Below, piece by piece: positions 8,048 through 15,501 of a stretch of DNA of 51,321 nucleotides; within the stretch, counting starts at the first letter, position 1; each line of letters begins with the position of its first letter. Both the position numbers and the translations under genes were made by a program. The stretch is from Spirochaetales bacterium (GTDB lineage: Bacteria > Spirochaetota > Spirochaetia > SZUA-6 > RPPD01), in contig JAFGJO010000060.1 in the NCBI GenBank assembly GCA_016929065.1, positions 1 to 51,321 of the forward strand. The letters run 5' to 3'. Below the pieces are notes generated by a model. The model worked only from the letters and a program-made list of their open reading frames with translations, made no database searches and was not told where the DNA came from.

Positions 8048-8506
8048 ATGGAATACATCAGGGAACTCTTTTTAAATAAGATTTTTTTGTCTGCGATTTT
8101 CAGTTGGTTTATTGCTCAGGTCATGAAGTCTGTTGTGGAAATAGTAAAGAACCGGCCGCGCAGTGCGGTCAAAATTCTGACCTATATGTTTTGGGCGACA
8201 GGCGGCATGCCCAGCAGTCATTCTTCGGTAGTGACCGCGATTGCAGCAGGTATCGGGTTTGTAAACGGGGTGGGTGATCCCCTGTTTGCCGTGACCCTTT
8301 TTTATGCATTACTGGTCATTCGTGATGCAATGGGTGTCCGTCGGTCAACCGGCCTGCAGGCGCAGACGATCAACAGAATATTATCCGTCATCGACACTGA
8401 AAGAAAAATTAAACCGGTAAAAGAAATTCATGGCCACAGCACTGCCGAAGTTTCCGTCGGTATTCTTTTGGGTTTTTTTATCGCTGCCGCATTTTGTAAT
8501 CTTTAA
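8048..8506 (+). CDS. Divergent PAP2 family membrane protein (DUF212)
   Basis: With ATG 8048 the protein has 152 aa, the usual size of this family. Family marks are KSVVEIVKNRP at the first segment, the GGMPSSHSS motif (residues about 52-60) that resembles a phosphatase SxxxH core, DAMGVRRSTGLQAQ, and GHSTAEVSVGILLGFFIA. Three to four membrane helices are predicted. The family belongs to the PAP2/acid phosphatase superfamily, but substrates are unknown. The frame is open further upstream to 7895, but that would cross into the mlaE coding region and adds no family sequence. Confidence 0.88.
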   Translation: MEYIRELFLNKIFLSAIFSWFIAQVMKSVVEIVKNRPRSAVKILTYMFWATGGMPSSHSSVVTAIAAGIGFVNGVGDPLFAVTLFYALLVIRDAMGVRRSTGLQAQTINRILSVIDTERKIKPVKEIHGHSTAEVSVGILLGFFIAAAFCNL

Positions 8507-8564
8507 CTGAAACAATCGTGTGTGAAAAAAGAAAGAATGTCGTTCCCGGAATGTTGACTGGACT

Positions 8565-10163
8565 ATGAATTACTTGAAAAAACTCAACACCATTTCACGT
8601 CTCAAGAATATATTGTCTTTTGTTCTGCTCGGCAGTGTGGTGTTTCTCTTTCTGCTTTTTACTGTTCCCGCTTTCAATCCCCAGCTTTTTAAAGGGTATT
8701 ACACACTGTATTTTTCCGGATCTGTAGGTGAACAGGATATTGTTGCATCCCTCAATGCTGATCCTGGTGTTGATGTGGTGATTTCAGCTTCATCGGCCTG
8801 GGTTTCGGTGAGTAATCTGACAGGAATTGAAAATATTCCTGTCGCAACAATTCACGCACGCTTGGAGCCGGATGATCCCCGGCTTGACGGGTATATGAAA
8901 CAAATCGGCAAATATTTCAGAATTAATGACGAAAAGAAGACATGGAACATTATCTATATAAAGACTCAGCAGAATGCAATTTATTTATCAATGGTCATCA
9001 ACCGGATCACGAAGGGCGCAACAATAGACTGGCATATTTACGAGCAGGAATTCAGTGAAATTGTGTATATCGTCAGTTTTATCGGAACGGCATTTATAGT
9101 GCTTCTTCTCCTGCTTTTTACACGGCCCCTGCACAGAATACTTCTTGTCGCGGGGCTGCTCCCATGGATCACTGCACTCGTTTCAGGCGGGATTACCCTG
9201 TTTATTCTTTTCTTTCTCTTCGCGCTCGTCTGGGCGGTATTGCTGGATGAATATATTAAATATTTTCTGAACAGGTTGAAAAACCGGTGGGAAGATCCTG
9301 ATTCAAAAAAACTCATGCTGTCCTTCTGTATGTACTGTGTTTTTTTAATTGCAGTGATTGTCCTCGGTATACTTCTTGATACGGCGATACATCAGATTTT
9401 TATAGCCATGGCACTGCAGCTGCTGATTCTGGGCTTGTACACCGGATACAAGGTTTTTCTGTACAGGATTGTGTATCCGGGAAAAAACAGACATGTCCTG
9501 TATTCACCGGTTGAGATGGTCAAAGTATACAAACCACGCTGGAGTCTGAAAAACAGGCACTCACCGGTTTTCATGTTCCTGTTCTGTATCATCGCACTTT
9601 TCCCGCTGATTCTGCTTTTGCCAGGGAGTACGCCGAAAAAGAATTTACCGGTTCCGGAAAGAGTGGATTCGGTTCCCCCCGGTGTCTCCATGGAAGCAGC
9701 AAGGCAGCTTGCATCCATGACGCAGGAAGACGGGCTGCCGAATCTGCATGATTTTGTTGTGCACCGGTCATACCAGGAACGAATTGCCTATGGGAAATAT
9801 GAGTATCAGTTTCCGGTAAAAGACGAGGAAATTGTCCTCGCAACTTTTAAAAAAACACAAGCTGGCCCCATCGAAAAATCACATACAGTCGTCAAACGGT
9901 TCGACAGCAGCTGGTTTTTGCAGATGATTGACTCGGTTCATCCGGCGTCTATAGAGAAAATGCTGATAGACCAGAAAGCGGCAGTAAGCGTCAAAATTCG
10001 CCAGGCACGCTCATTTGAGCATGATTTACAGTCGGTCTGGACAATCATAATAAATTGGTGTATTCTTCTCTGTCCTGTATTATATCTTAATCACCGATTC
10101 ACACGCATTTTCATCTATGGTGTGAAGAAGGACATCCAAATATTACTTAGGGAGCTTAAATGA
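8565..10163 (+). CDS. Unrecognised polytopic membrane protein coupled to rnfC
   Basis: I do not recognise the family. The 532-aa product has an N-terminal membrane helix (residues 15-35), a soluble segment of about 130 residues with VDVVISASSAWVSVSNL, then a block of about five helices between 165 and 297, another helix at 334-354, a hydrophilic domain of about 130 residues (360-490, with QERIAYGKYEYQFPVKDEE), and a last helix at about 495-513. There are no metal-binding Cys clusters. Its TGA overlaps the rnfC ATG (ATGA), which argues for cotranslation with the Rnf complex, so an assembly or regulatory role there is my inference. No clear ribosome-binding site precedes the start. Confidence 0.8.
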   Translation: MNYLKKLNTISRLKNILSFVLLGSVVFLFLLFTVPAFNPQLFKGYYTLYFSGSVGEQDIVASLNADPGVDVVISASSAWVSVSNLTGIENIPVATIHARLEPDDPRLDGYMKQIGKYFRINDEKKTWNIIYIKTQQNAIYLSMVINRITKGATIDWHIYEQEFSEIVYIVSFIGTAFIVLLLLLFTRPLHRILLVAGLLPWITALVSGGITLFILFFLFALVWAVLLDEYIKYFLNRLKNRWEDPDSKKLMLSFCMYCVFLIAVIVLGILLDTAIHQIFIAMALQLLILGLYTGYKVFLYRIVYPGKNRHVLYSPVEMVKVYKPRWSLKNRHSPVFMFLFCIIALFPLILLLPGSTPKKNLPVPERVDSVPPGVSMEAARQLASMTQEDGLPNLHDFVVHRSYQERIAYGKYEYQFPVKDEEIVLATFKKTQAGPIEKSHTVVKRFDSSWFLQMIDSVHPASIEKMLIDQKAAVSVKIRQARSFEHDLQSVWTIIINWCILLCPVLYLNHRFTRIFIYGVKKDIQILLRELK

Positions 10164-11479
10164 ATGCTATAAAAACCTTTCCAAAGGGTGGCGTCCATCC
10201 TCATGGAAACAAGGCGGCAAGTTCATCTCAGCCGATAAAAAATGCACATATACCGCAGCAGGCGATTATTCCCATGAGTCAGCATATTGGTAAACCCGCA
10301 GAGTGTGTCGTGGCAATAGGCGATGCAGTCAAAGAGGGAATGCTGATCGGAAAAGCATCAGGATTTGTTTCTGCAAACATTCATTCGCCGATTCCCGGGA
10401 CGGTCAAGGATATTATTGAAATGTATCTGCCGCAGGGAATAAAGACCTGGGCGATTGTCCTGGAGTTTCAGGGAGAATTTGAACGTTCCGGCAAGCTGTT
10501 TGAAAAAAGAGACTGGAAAGGGTACAGCGCTGAAGAGCTGAATTCGATCGTTGCTGAAATGGGCGTTGTCGGGCTCGGTGGTGCAACGTTTCCCTCTCAT
10601 GTAAAATATGCAGTAAAACCCGAACAAAAAATAGATTCACTGCTCATTAACGGCGTTGAATGTGAACCGTTTTTAACCGCTGATCACCGCCTGATGCTTG
10701 AAAAACCCGAAGAACTTCTGGAAGGGATAAAGATTATCCAGAAAATGGTCAAGGCAGAGCATGTCTACATCGGCATTGAAGTAAACAAACCGGATGCGAT
10801 CTCATTACTGCAGCAGAAAATAAACGATGCAAATCTGAAATTTGAAGTAGTACCCCTGAAAGTACGGTATCCGCAGGGGGATGAAAAAATGCTGCTCAAA
10901 GCAGTTCTGAACCGCGAAGTACCATCCGGAGGCCTGCCGCTTGATATCGGTGCTGTTGTTTCAAATGTCGGAACCGTTTATGCCATTTATGAAGCTGTTG
11001 TATGGGAGAAACCGCTTACCGAACGGATTGTTACCGTGACCGGGTCTGCTGTAGTCAGGCCCTCCAATTTGAAGGTGCGCATTGGAACAAAAATAAGCGA
11101 AGTCATTGAGGAATGCGGCGGATTTAAAACCCCACCCGGGAAAATTGTCCTTGGCGGGCCGATGATGGGTTTTTCCATTGCAGATGTGGACATGCCGGTC
11201 ACAAAAGGGGTATCCGGTATTCTGGTTTTATCAAAAAAAGATTCACATATATATCAAAATGATCCATGTATCCGCTGCGGCAGATGTCTGAAAGCATGTC
11301 CCTGGAACCTGATGCCCACGGTACTCCTGAAGGAGATCGAGAGTCAGAATTACAAGGCGGCATTGGAATTGGGGCTTATGGACTGTAAAGAATGCGGCTG
11401 CTGCACCTATGTTTGTCCGTCTTGTATTCCGCTTGTTCAGACATTCAAATATGGAAAAATATTAGCAAGAAAGAAATAA
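10160..11479 (+). CDS. rnfC: Rnf complex electron-transport subunit C
   Basis: RnfC is the peripheral NADH-reacting subunit of the ion-pumping ferredoxin:NAD+ oxidoreductase. The sequence shows the N-terminal GGVHPHGNK barrel, the flavin/NAD-binding GVVGLGGATFPSHVK (about 137-149), LLINGVECEPFLTAD, an SLBB-like region, and two complete 4Fe-4S motifs at Cys370/373/376/380 and Cys409/412/415/419. It is 439 aa and ends right after the second cluster, so it lacks the long Ala/Lys tail of proteobacterial RnfC. AGGGAG stands just upstream of the ATG. It is the first canonical gene of rnfCDGEAB. Confidence 0.97.
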   Translation: MNAIKTFPKGGVHPHGNKAASSSQPIKNAHIPQQAIIPMSQHIGKPAECVVAIGDAVKEGMLIGKASGFVSANIHSPIPGTVKDIIEMYLPQGIKTWAIVLEFQGEFERSGKLFEKRDWKGYSAEELNSIVAEMGVVGLGGATFPSHVKYAVKPEQKIDSLLINGVECEPFLTADHRLMLEKPEELLEGIKIIQKMVKAEHVYIGIEVNKPDAISLLQQKINDANLKFEVVPLKVRYPQGDEKMLLKAVLNREVPSGGLPLDIGAVVSNVGTVYAIYEAVVWEKPLTERIVTVTGSAVVRPSNLKVRIGTKISEVIEECGGFKTPPGKIVLGGPMMGFSIADVDMPVTKGVSGILVLSKKDSHIYQNDPCIRCGRCLKACPWNLMPTVLLKEIESQNYKAALELGLMDCKECGCCTYVCPSCIPLVQTFKYGKILARKK

Positions 11480-11491
11480 GGATTGATAGAA

Positions 11492-12643
11492 ATGGAAACA
11501 CGTGAACTGTTGATTTCAACTTCATCACCTCATTTACGGGAAGGCTCCAGAACATCCGCGATCATGTGGTTTGTCTGTCTTGCGCTTTTTCCCGCGAGCG
11601 TATGGGGCGTTGTTGTATTTGGCTGGTACTCTTTGATTGTACTCGTCGTAAGTATTTTTACGGCACTTCTTACAGAATTTGTCATCACTGCAATCAAAAA
11701 AAAGATGACATTATTTGACGGCAGTGCGTTTTTGACCGGACTGCTCATCGGCATGAATATGCCGCCGTCCATTCCGGTGTACATACCGGTATTCGCAACC
11801 ATATTTGCCGTTGCAATCGTCAAACACGCGTTCGGCGGGCTGGGACGGAACTGGATGAATCCGGCGCTGGCCGGGCGTGTCTTTGCCATGTTTTCCTGGT
11901 CAAAATCGATGGCGACATGGAGCCTCCCCTCAACACTGGCATCGGTCCCCGGTGCTGATGCGGTTTCAGGCGCATCACCGCTGGGATACATCAAGGCCGG
12001 CCTGCTCGGACTTTCGGTTCAGGCAGATTCTCCTGCACAATTATCAGACGCGCTTGGTTCGATCGGCGGTCCGATGAATTATCTGGCCTCAAAGAATTTT
12101 CCTGTTTCATCATTTGACCTTGGTGCTTCGGGATGGCTGAAATCAGTCTTGAATATTGATATCGGCAGAGGCTACATTGATCTTTTTGTCGGGAATGTTG
12201 CCGGATCAATCGGTGAAGTTTCTGCTTTGCTGCTGCTTGCGGGGGCCTTGTTTTTGTTTATTAAAAAAATCATCAGCTGGCATATTCCGGCCGCCTATCT
12301 GGGTACATTCGCGTTTCTCACCTGGCTGCTCGGAGGATTCCAGTTTTCCCTTGGCTTGTTTCAGGGGGATGTTTTGTTTCATCTGTTTGCGGGAGGGCTC
12401 ATGCTGGGGGTCTTTTTCATGGCAACCGATTATGTGACGACGCCCCTCACACCAAAAGGGATGCTGATATTTGGTGCCGGAGCAGGGTTGTTGACATTCC
12501 TGATCCGGTTTTACGGCGGTCTGCCCGAGGGCGTCTCGCTTGCAATCATCATCATGAATATGTGTGTTCCGCTTATTGACCGGTTTACGAAACCGAAAAT
12601 ATTCGGGTCGATGAAGAAAATCAAAAAAGGAGCCGAAGCATGA
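11492..12643 (+). CDS. rnfD: Rnf complex subunit D (covalent flavoprotein)
   Basis: Membrane subunit with about nine helices, homologous to NqrB, that carries a covalently linked FMN. The start is ATG 11492 with AAGGA 9 nt upstream; TTG 11483 lies too close to that site. Marks are SSPHLREGSRTSAIMW near the N-terminus, LTGLLIGMNMPPSIP, GRNWMNPALAGRVF, and ATDYVTTPLTPKG near the C-terminus. The flavinylation site reads DAVSGASPLG, so the acceptor is Ser162 instead of the usual Thr. The [ST]GA[ST] recognition pattern of the ApbE flavin transferase still holds. No apbE gene is in the window. The end overlaps rnfG by 4 bp. Confidence 0.96.
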   Translation: METRELLISTSSPHLREGSRTSAIMWFVCLALFPASVWGVVVFGWYSLIVLVVSIFTALLTEFVITAIKKKMTLFDGSAFLTGLLIGMNMPPSIPVYIPVFATIFAVAIVKHAFGGLGRNWMNPALAGRVFAMFSWSKSMATWSLPSTLASVPGADAVSGASPLGYIKAGLLGLSVQADSPAQLSDALGSIGGPMNYLASKNFPVSSFDLGASGWLKSVLNIDIGRGYIDLFVGNVAGSIGEVSALLLLAGALFLFIKKIISWHIPAAYLGTFAFLTWLLGGFQFSLGLFQGDVLFHLFAGGLMLGVFFMATDYVTTPLTPKGMLIFGAGAGLLTFLIRFYGGLPEGVSLAIIIMNMCVPLIDRFTKPKIFGSMKKIKKGAEA

Positions 12644-13383
12644 AAGAATTATTAATACCCGGCGTAAAGCTCTTTACCATATGTCTGGCTGCCGCACTTC
12701 TTCTTGGGCTGATCAATGCTGTGACAAAGGGACCCATCGCAGATGCTGAAAAACAAACTGTAGAAAAAGCGCTGAAAGAAATTAAGTTTGACGGTGAACG
12801 CGGAGACTACCTTGTCGCACCGCCGGTAGAGCTCTCAAAGGAAATCTATGAAAAAACTGTACTGGCAAACACAACGGATACGGTTTCGAAAGATACGATC
12901 CAAAAACTGTATACAGGAAAAGATGAAAATACAGTGATGCTGACAACCACGCTCACCGCAGCAGATATCATCAGTGCTGCAGCTGTTTTTACTGCGATAA
13001 AGGAATATAAACCAAAGGGCGCGGTGCGTGCAATGTTTCCCCTGAAAAAAGGCGATGAAATATCCGGTTTTATTCTGGAGATATGGGGTGTCGGCTACGG
13101 CGGCGACATTAAAATGTTCGGTGTCTATGACAAGGATGGAACGGTCCGTGACGCATTGATTCTCAAGGATGCCGAAACACCCGGGCTTGGAAAAAAAGCC
13201 AGGGACAAGGGGTATATGGACAAGTATATTGGAACAAAAACAAGGACAGTACCGGTCATCAAGGCAATGCTTGATAATCCCGACGCGGTAACCGGCGCTA
13301 CCATCACATTTACCGGTGTTGGCGATGCCCTGCGCAACGGTTCGCGCTACATTAGCATGTTTGGAGAAAATAATGAAAATTAA
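12640..13383 (+). CDS. rnfG: Rnf complex subunit G (FMN-binding)
   Basis: One N-terminal membrane helix (residues 8-27) anchors a periplasmic FMN-binding domain. The C-terminal half shows GFILEIWGVGYGGDIKMFGVY, DAETPGLG and the flavin site DAVTGATITFTGV, with Thr221 as the acceptor. At 247 aa it is about 40 residues longer than common RnfG; the extra part is the hydrophilic stretch from 62 to 128. It overlaps rnfD by 4 bp and rnfE by 11 bp. Confidence 0.95.
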   Translation: MKELLIPGVKLFTICLAAALLLGLINAVTKGPIADAEKQTVEKALKEIKFDGERGDYLVAPPVELSKEIYEKTVLANTTDTVSKDTIQKLYTGKDENTVMLTTTLTAADIISAAAVFTAIKEYKPKGAVRAMFPLKKGDEISGFILEIWGVGYGGDIKMFGVYDKDGTVRDALILKDAETPGLGKKARDKGYMDKYIGTKTRTVPVIKAMLDNPDAVTGATITFTGVGDALRNGSRYISMFGENNEN

Positions 13384-14077
13384 AGAATTTACGAAAGGAT
13401 TGTTTCGGGAAAATCCAACCTTTGTCATTATGCTCGGACTGTGTCCGACACTCGCAGTATCAAATCAGGTAGTAAATGCAATCGGTATGAGCGCAGCAGT
13501 TCTCTTTGTTTTGCTAGGATCAAACATCATTATATCGTTGCTGAAAAACTTTATTCCGGACAAGGTCCGGATCCCTTCCTATATTATTGTCATTGCATCA
13601 TTTGTGACGATTGTTGACCTGGTCATGCAGGCATTTATCCCGCCATTGTCGGAAAGCCTTGGGGTGTTTGTTCCACTGATTGTGGTGAACTGTATTATTC
13701 TTGGAAGGGCTGAAGGCTTTGCAAACCGTCATCCGGTGAGCAGTTCCATTCTGGATGCTCTGGGGATGGGGCTTGGTTTTGCTATGGGGCTCACTCTTAT
13801 TGCCCTGTTCCGCGAAATTCTCGGCGCGGGCATGATTACCCTGTTTCCCCTGCCGTTTGATTTTATCGATGAAAAAGGACAGATATTTATCCCCGCACTT
13901 CGCGATGCGCCTGCGGGAGTGTTTATTGCGCCGGCCGGAGCATTGCTGGTCATTGGCCTGTTAAAAGCATTCTTTAACCAGATTGAATTGAAACAGGAGT
14001 GGATCAGGGAAAAAATCAGGCGGCTTGGCAAAAAAAAGCCATTTTCCCCGAAAGAAAAAAAAGGAGCTGAAGCATGA
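13373..14077 (+). CDS. rnfE: Rnf complex subunit E (membrane)
   Basis: RnfE is homologous to NqrD, with six membrane helices and symmetry to RnfA. Marks are NPTFVIMLGLCPTLAVSNQVVNAIGM near the N-terminus, VPLIVVNCIILGRAEGFA and GLGFAMGLTLIALFREILG. In this subunit family conserved Cys residues in the two half-repeats (here LGLCPTLA and VVNCIILGR) hold an intramembrane Fe centre with RnfA. The start is ATG 13373 with GGAG 6 nt upstream; the frame is open to 13316, but that only repeats rnfG sequence out of frame. The C-terminus is Lys-rich. It overlaps rnfA by 4 bp. Confidence 0.96.
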   Translation: MKIKEFTKGLFRENPTFVIMLGLCPTLAVSNQVVNAIGMSAAVLFVLLGSNIIISLLKNFIPDKVRIPSYIIVIASFVTIVDLVMQAFIPPLSESLGVFVPLIVVNCIILGRAEGFANRHPVSSSILDALGMGLGFAMGLTLIALFREILGAGMITLFPLPFDFIDEKGQIFIPALRDAPAGVFIAPAGALLVIGLLKAFFNQIELKQEWIREKIRRLGKKKPFSPKEKKGAEA

Positions 14078-14664
14078 CCTATATAGGCATAATCATAACA
14101 TTTGTATTTATTACGAACTTTATTTTTACCCGGTTTCTGGGCCTGTGTCCCTTTATCGGTGTTTCAAAAAAAGTGGATTCTGCCGTGGGTATGGGTTTCG
14201 CTGTGATATTTGTATCATCGATTGCTGCACTGGTTACCTGGGTAATTTTTAATTTAATTCTCGTCCCCCTGAATATTACCTATCTGCAAACGATCACCTT
14301 TATTCTGGTTATTGCCGCACTCGTTCAACTCGTCGAAATGATGATTCAGAAAATATCCCCGGAACTGTACAGGGCCCTGGGCATATACCTACCCCTTATC
14401 ACGACAAACTGCGCAGTACTGGGCATTGCCCTCATCGCTGTACAGGAAGAATATGGCGTGATTGAAAGTTTTGTTGCCGGATTCTCGGCAGGTGCAGGGT
14501 TCCTGATGGCAATTCTGCTGATGTCTGCTCTTCGTGAGCGGCTCGATCGTGAAGACATTCCAAAGGCATTCAGGGGCGCCCCGATTGCCTTTATCTCTGC
14601 AGGGCTGATGGCCTTAGGGTTCATGGCTTTTGACATGACATTACTCAAGAATTTGATTGGTTAG
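14074..14664 (+). CDS. rnfA: Rnf complex subunit A (membrane)
   Basis: RnfA, 196 aa with six helices, is the partner of RnfE (homologous to NqrE). Marks are TNFIFTRFLGLCPFIGVSKK at the start, LGIYLPLITTNCAVLG in the second half-repeat and AGFLMAILLMSALRERL. The two conserved Cys are in FLGLCPF and TTNCAVLG. The length is normal for the family. It starts 4 bp inside rnfE. Confidence 0.97.
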   Translation: MTYIGIIITFVFITNFIFTRFLGLCPFIGVSKKVDSAVGMGFAVIFVSSIAALVTWVIFNLILVPLNITYLQTITFILVIAALVQLVEMMIQKISPELYRALGIYLPLITTNCAVLGIALIAVQEEYGVIESFVAGFSAGAGFLMAILLMSALRERLDREDIPKAFRGAPIAFISAGLMALGFMAFDMTLLKNLIG

Positions 14665-14673
14665 GAGAATACT

Positions 14674-15486
14674 GTGGATTTATTGCAGGAACTGTTACTC
14701 ATACTATATGCTCTGATCGGTGTTGCGGGACTCGGCATTCTCTTCGGAATCGGGCTCTCTCTCGCATCGCGTTTTCTGGCTGTCCAGAAAAATGAAAAGG
14801 TTGAACTCATTGAAAAGGCGCTGCCGCAGGTAAATTGCGGTGCATGCGGATTTGCAGGCTGTGCAGCGTATGCCGAGGCAGTTGCTTCAGGAAATGTCGA
14901 AATCAATTTATGTACCCCCGGCGGAGCGGAAACTCTCAAGGCCATCGCGCATATTATGAGTGTGGATGCTCCGGAAATTGGTGAAAAAAAAGTGACACAG
15001 GTCCATTGTAAAGGCGGGCGGGGAACCGCGGAATACAGTTTTGAATACAGCGGGGTAAAAGACTGCAATGCCCTGTTCCTTATCGGAGGAGGCAACAAGG
15101 TATGCAAGTACGGCTGTCTTGGACTTGGCAGCTGTATCAAGGTCTGCCCGGTCGATGCAATTTCATATGACGATATCGGCCTGGTTGTTGTCGACAAGGA
15201 TGTTTGTATCAGCTGCGGAAAATGTATTGATGTCTGTCCGACAAAAGTGATGAGATGGATTCCGTATTCTGCTGATTATATTGTTGCATGCAATTCAAAT
15301 GACAAAGGTCCGGTAACAAAAAGGGCATGTAAAGTCGGCTGTATCGGCTGCAAAATATGTGAAAAAAAATCGCCGGAAGGCGGGTATGTTATTACTGATT
15401 TCCTGTCCGTTATTGATTATTCACAGACAGGTGACCGGAATGAGGGCGCAGAAAAATGTCCGCCGAAATGTATCATCAAAAATTGA
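14674..15486 (+). CDS. rnfB: Rnf complex subunit B (polyferredoxin)
   Basis: RnfB accepts electrons from ferredoxin. It has one N-terminal membrane helix (about 5-27), an Fe-S domain with VNCGACGFAGCAAYAEAV and a downstream Cys in NLCTPGG, then ferredoxin-type motifs CKYGCLGLGSCIKVCP, CISCGKCIDVCP and CKVGCIGCKICEK, and a final CPPKC. The start is GTG 14674 with AGGAG 6 nt upstream. The gene order CDGEAB is the one known from clostridia and spirochaetes rather than the proteobacterial ABCDGE. Confidence 0.96.
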   Translation: MDLLQELLLILYALIGVAGLGILFGIGLSLASRFLAVQKNEKVELIEKALPQVNCGACGFAGCAAYAEAVASGNVEINLCTPGGAETLKAIAHIMSVDAPEIGEKKVTQVHCKGGRGTAEYSFEYSGVKDCNALFLIGGGNKVCKYGCLGLGSCIKVCPVDAISYDDIGLVVVDKDVCISCGKCIDVCPTKVMRWIPYSADYIVACNSNDKGPVTKRACKVGCIGCKICEKKSPEGGYVITDFLSVIDYSQTGDRNEGAEKCPPKCIIKN

Positions 15487-15501
15487 ATTTCGTAGGGGAA
15501 C

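Noticed and set aside
8048-8506. A start at 7895 for the PAP2-like protein
   Set aside because: The extra 51 codons overlap the divergent mlaE coding region and are not part of the family; ATG 8048 gives the usual length.
11530-11994. 154-codon frame antisense to rnfD
   Set aside because: RnfD is certain here; the antisense frame has no ribosome-binding site or family similarity.
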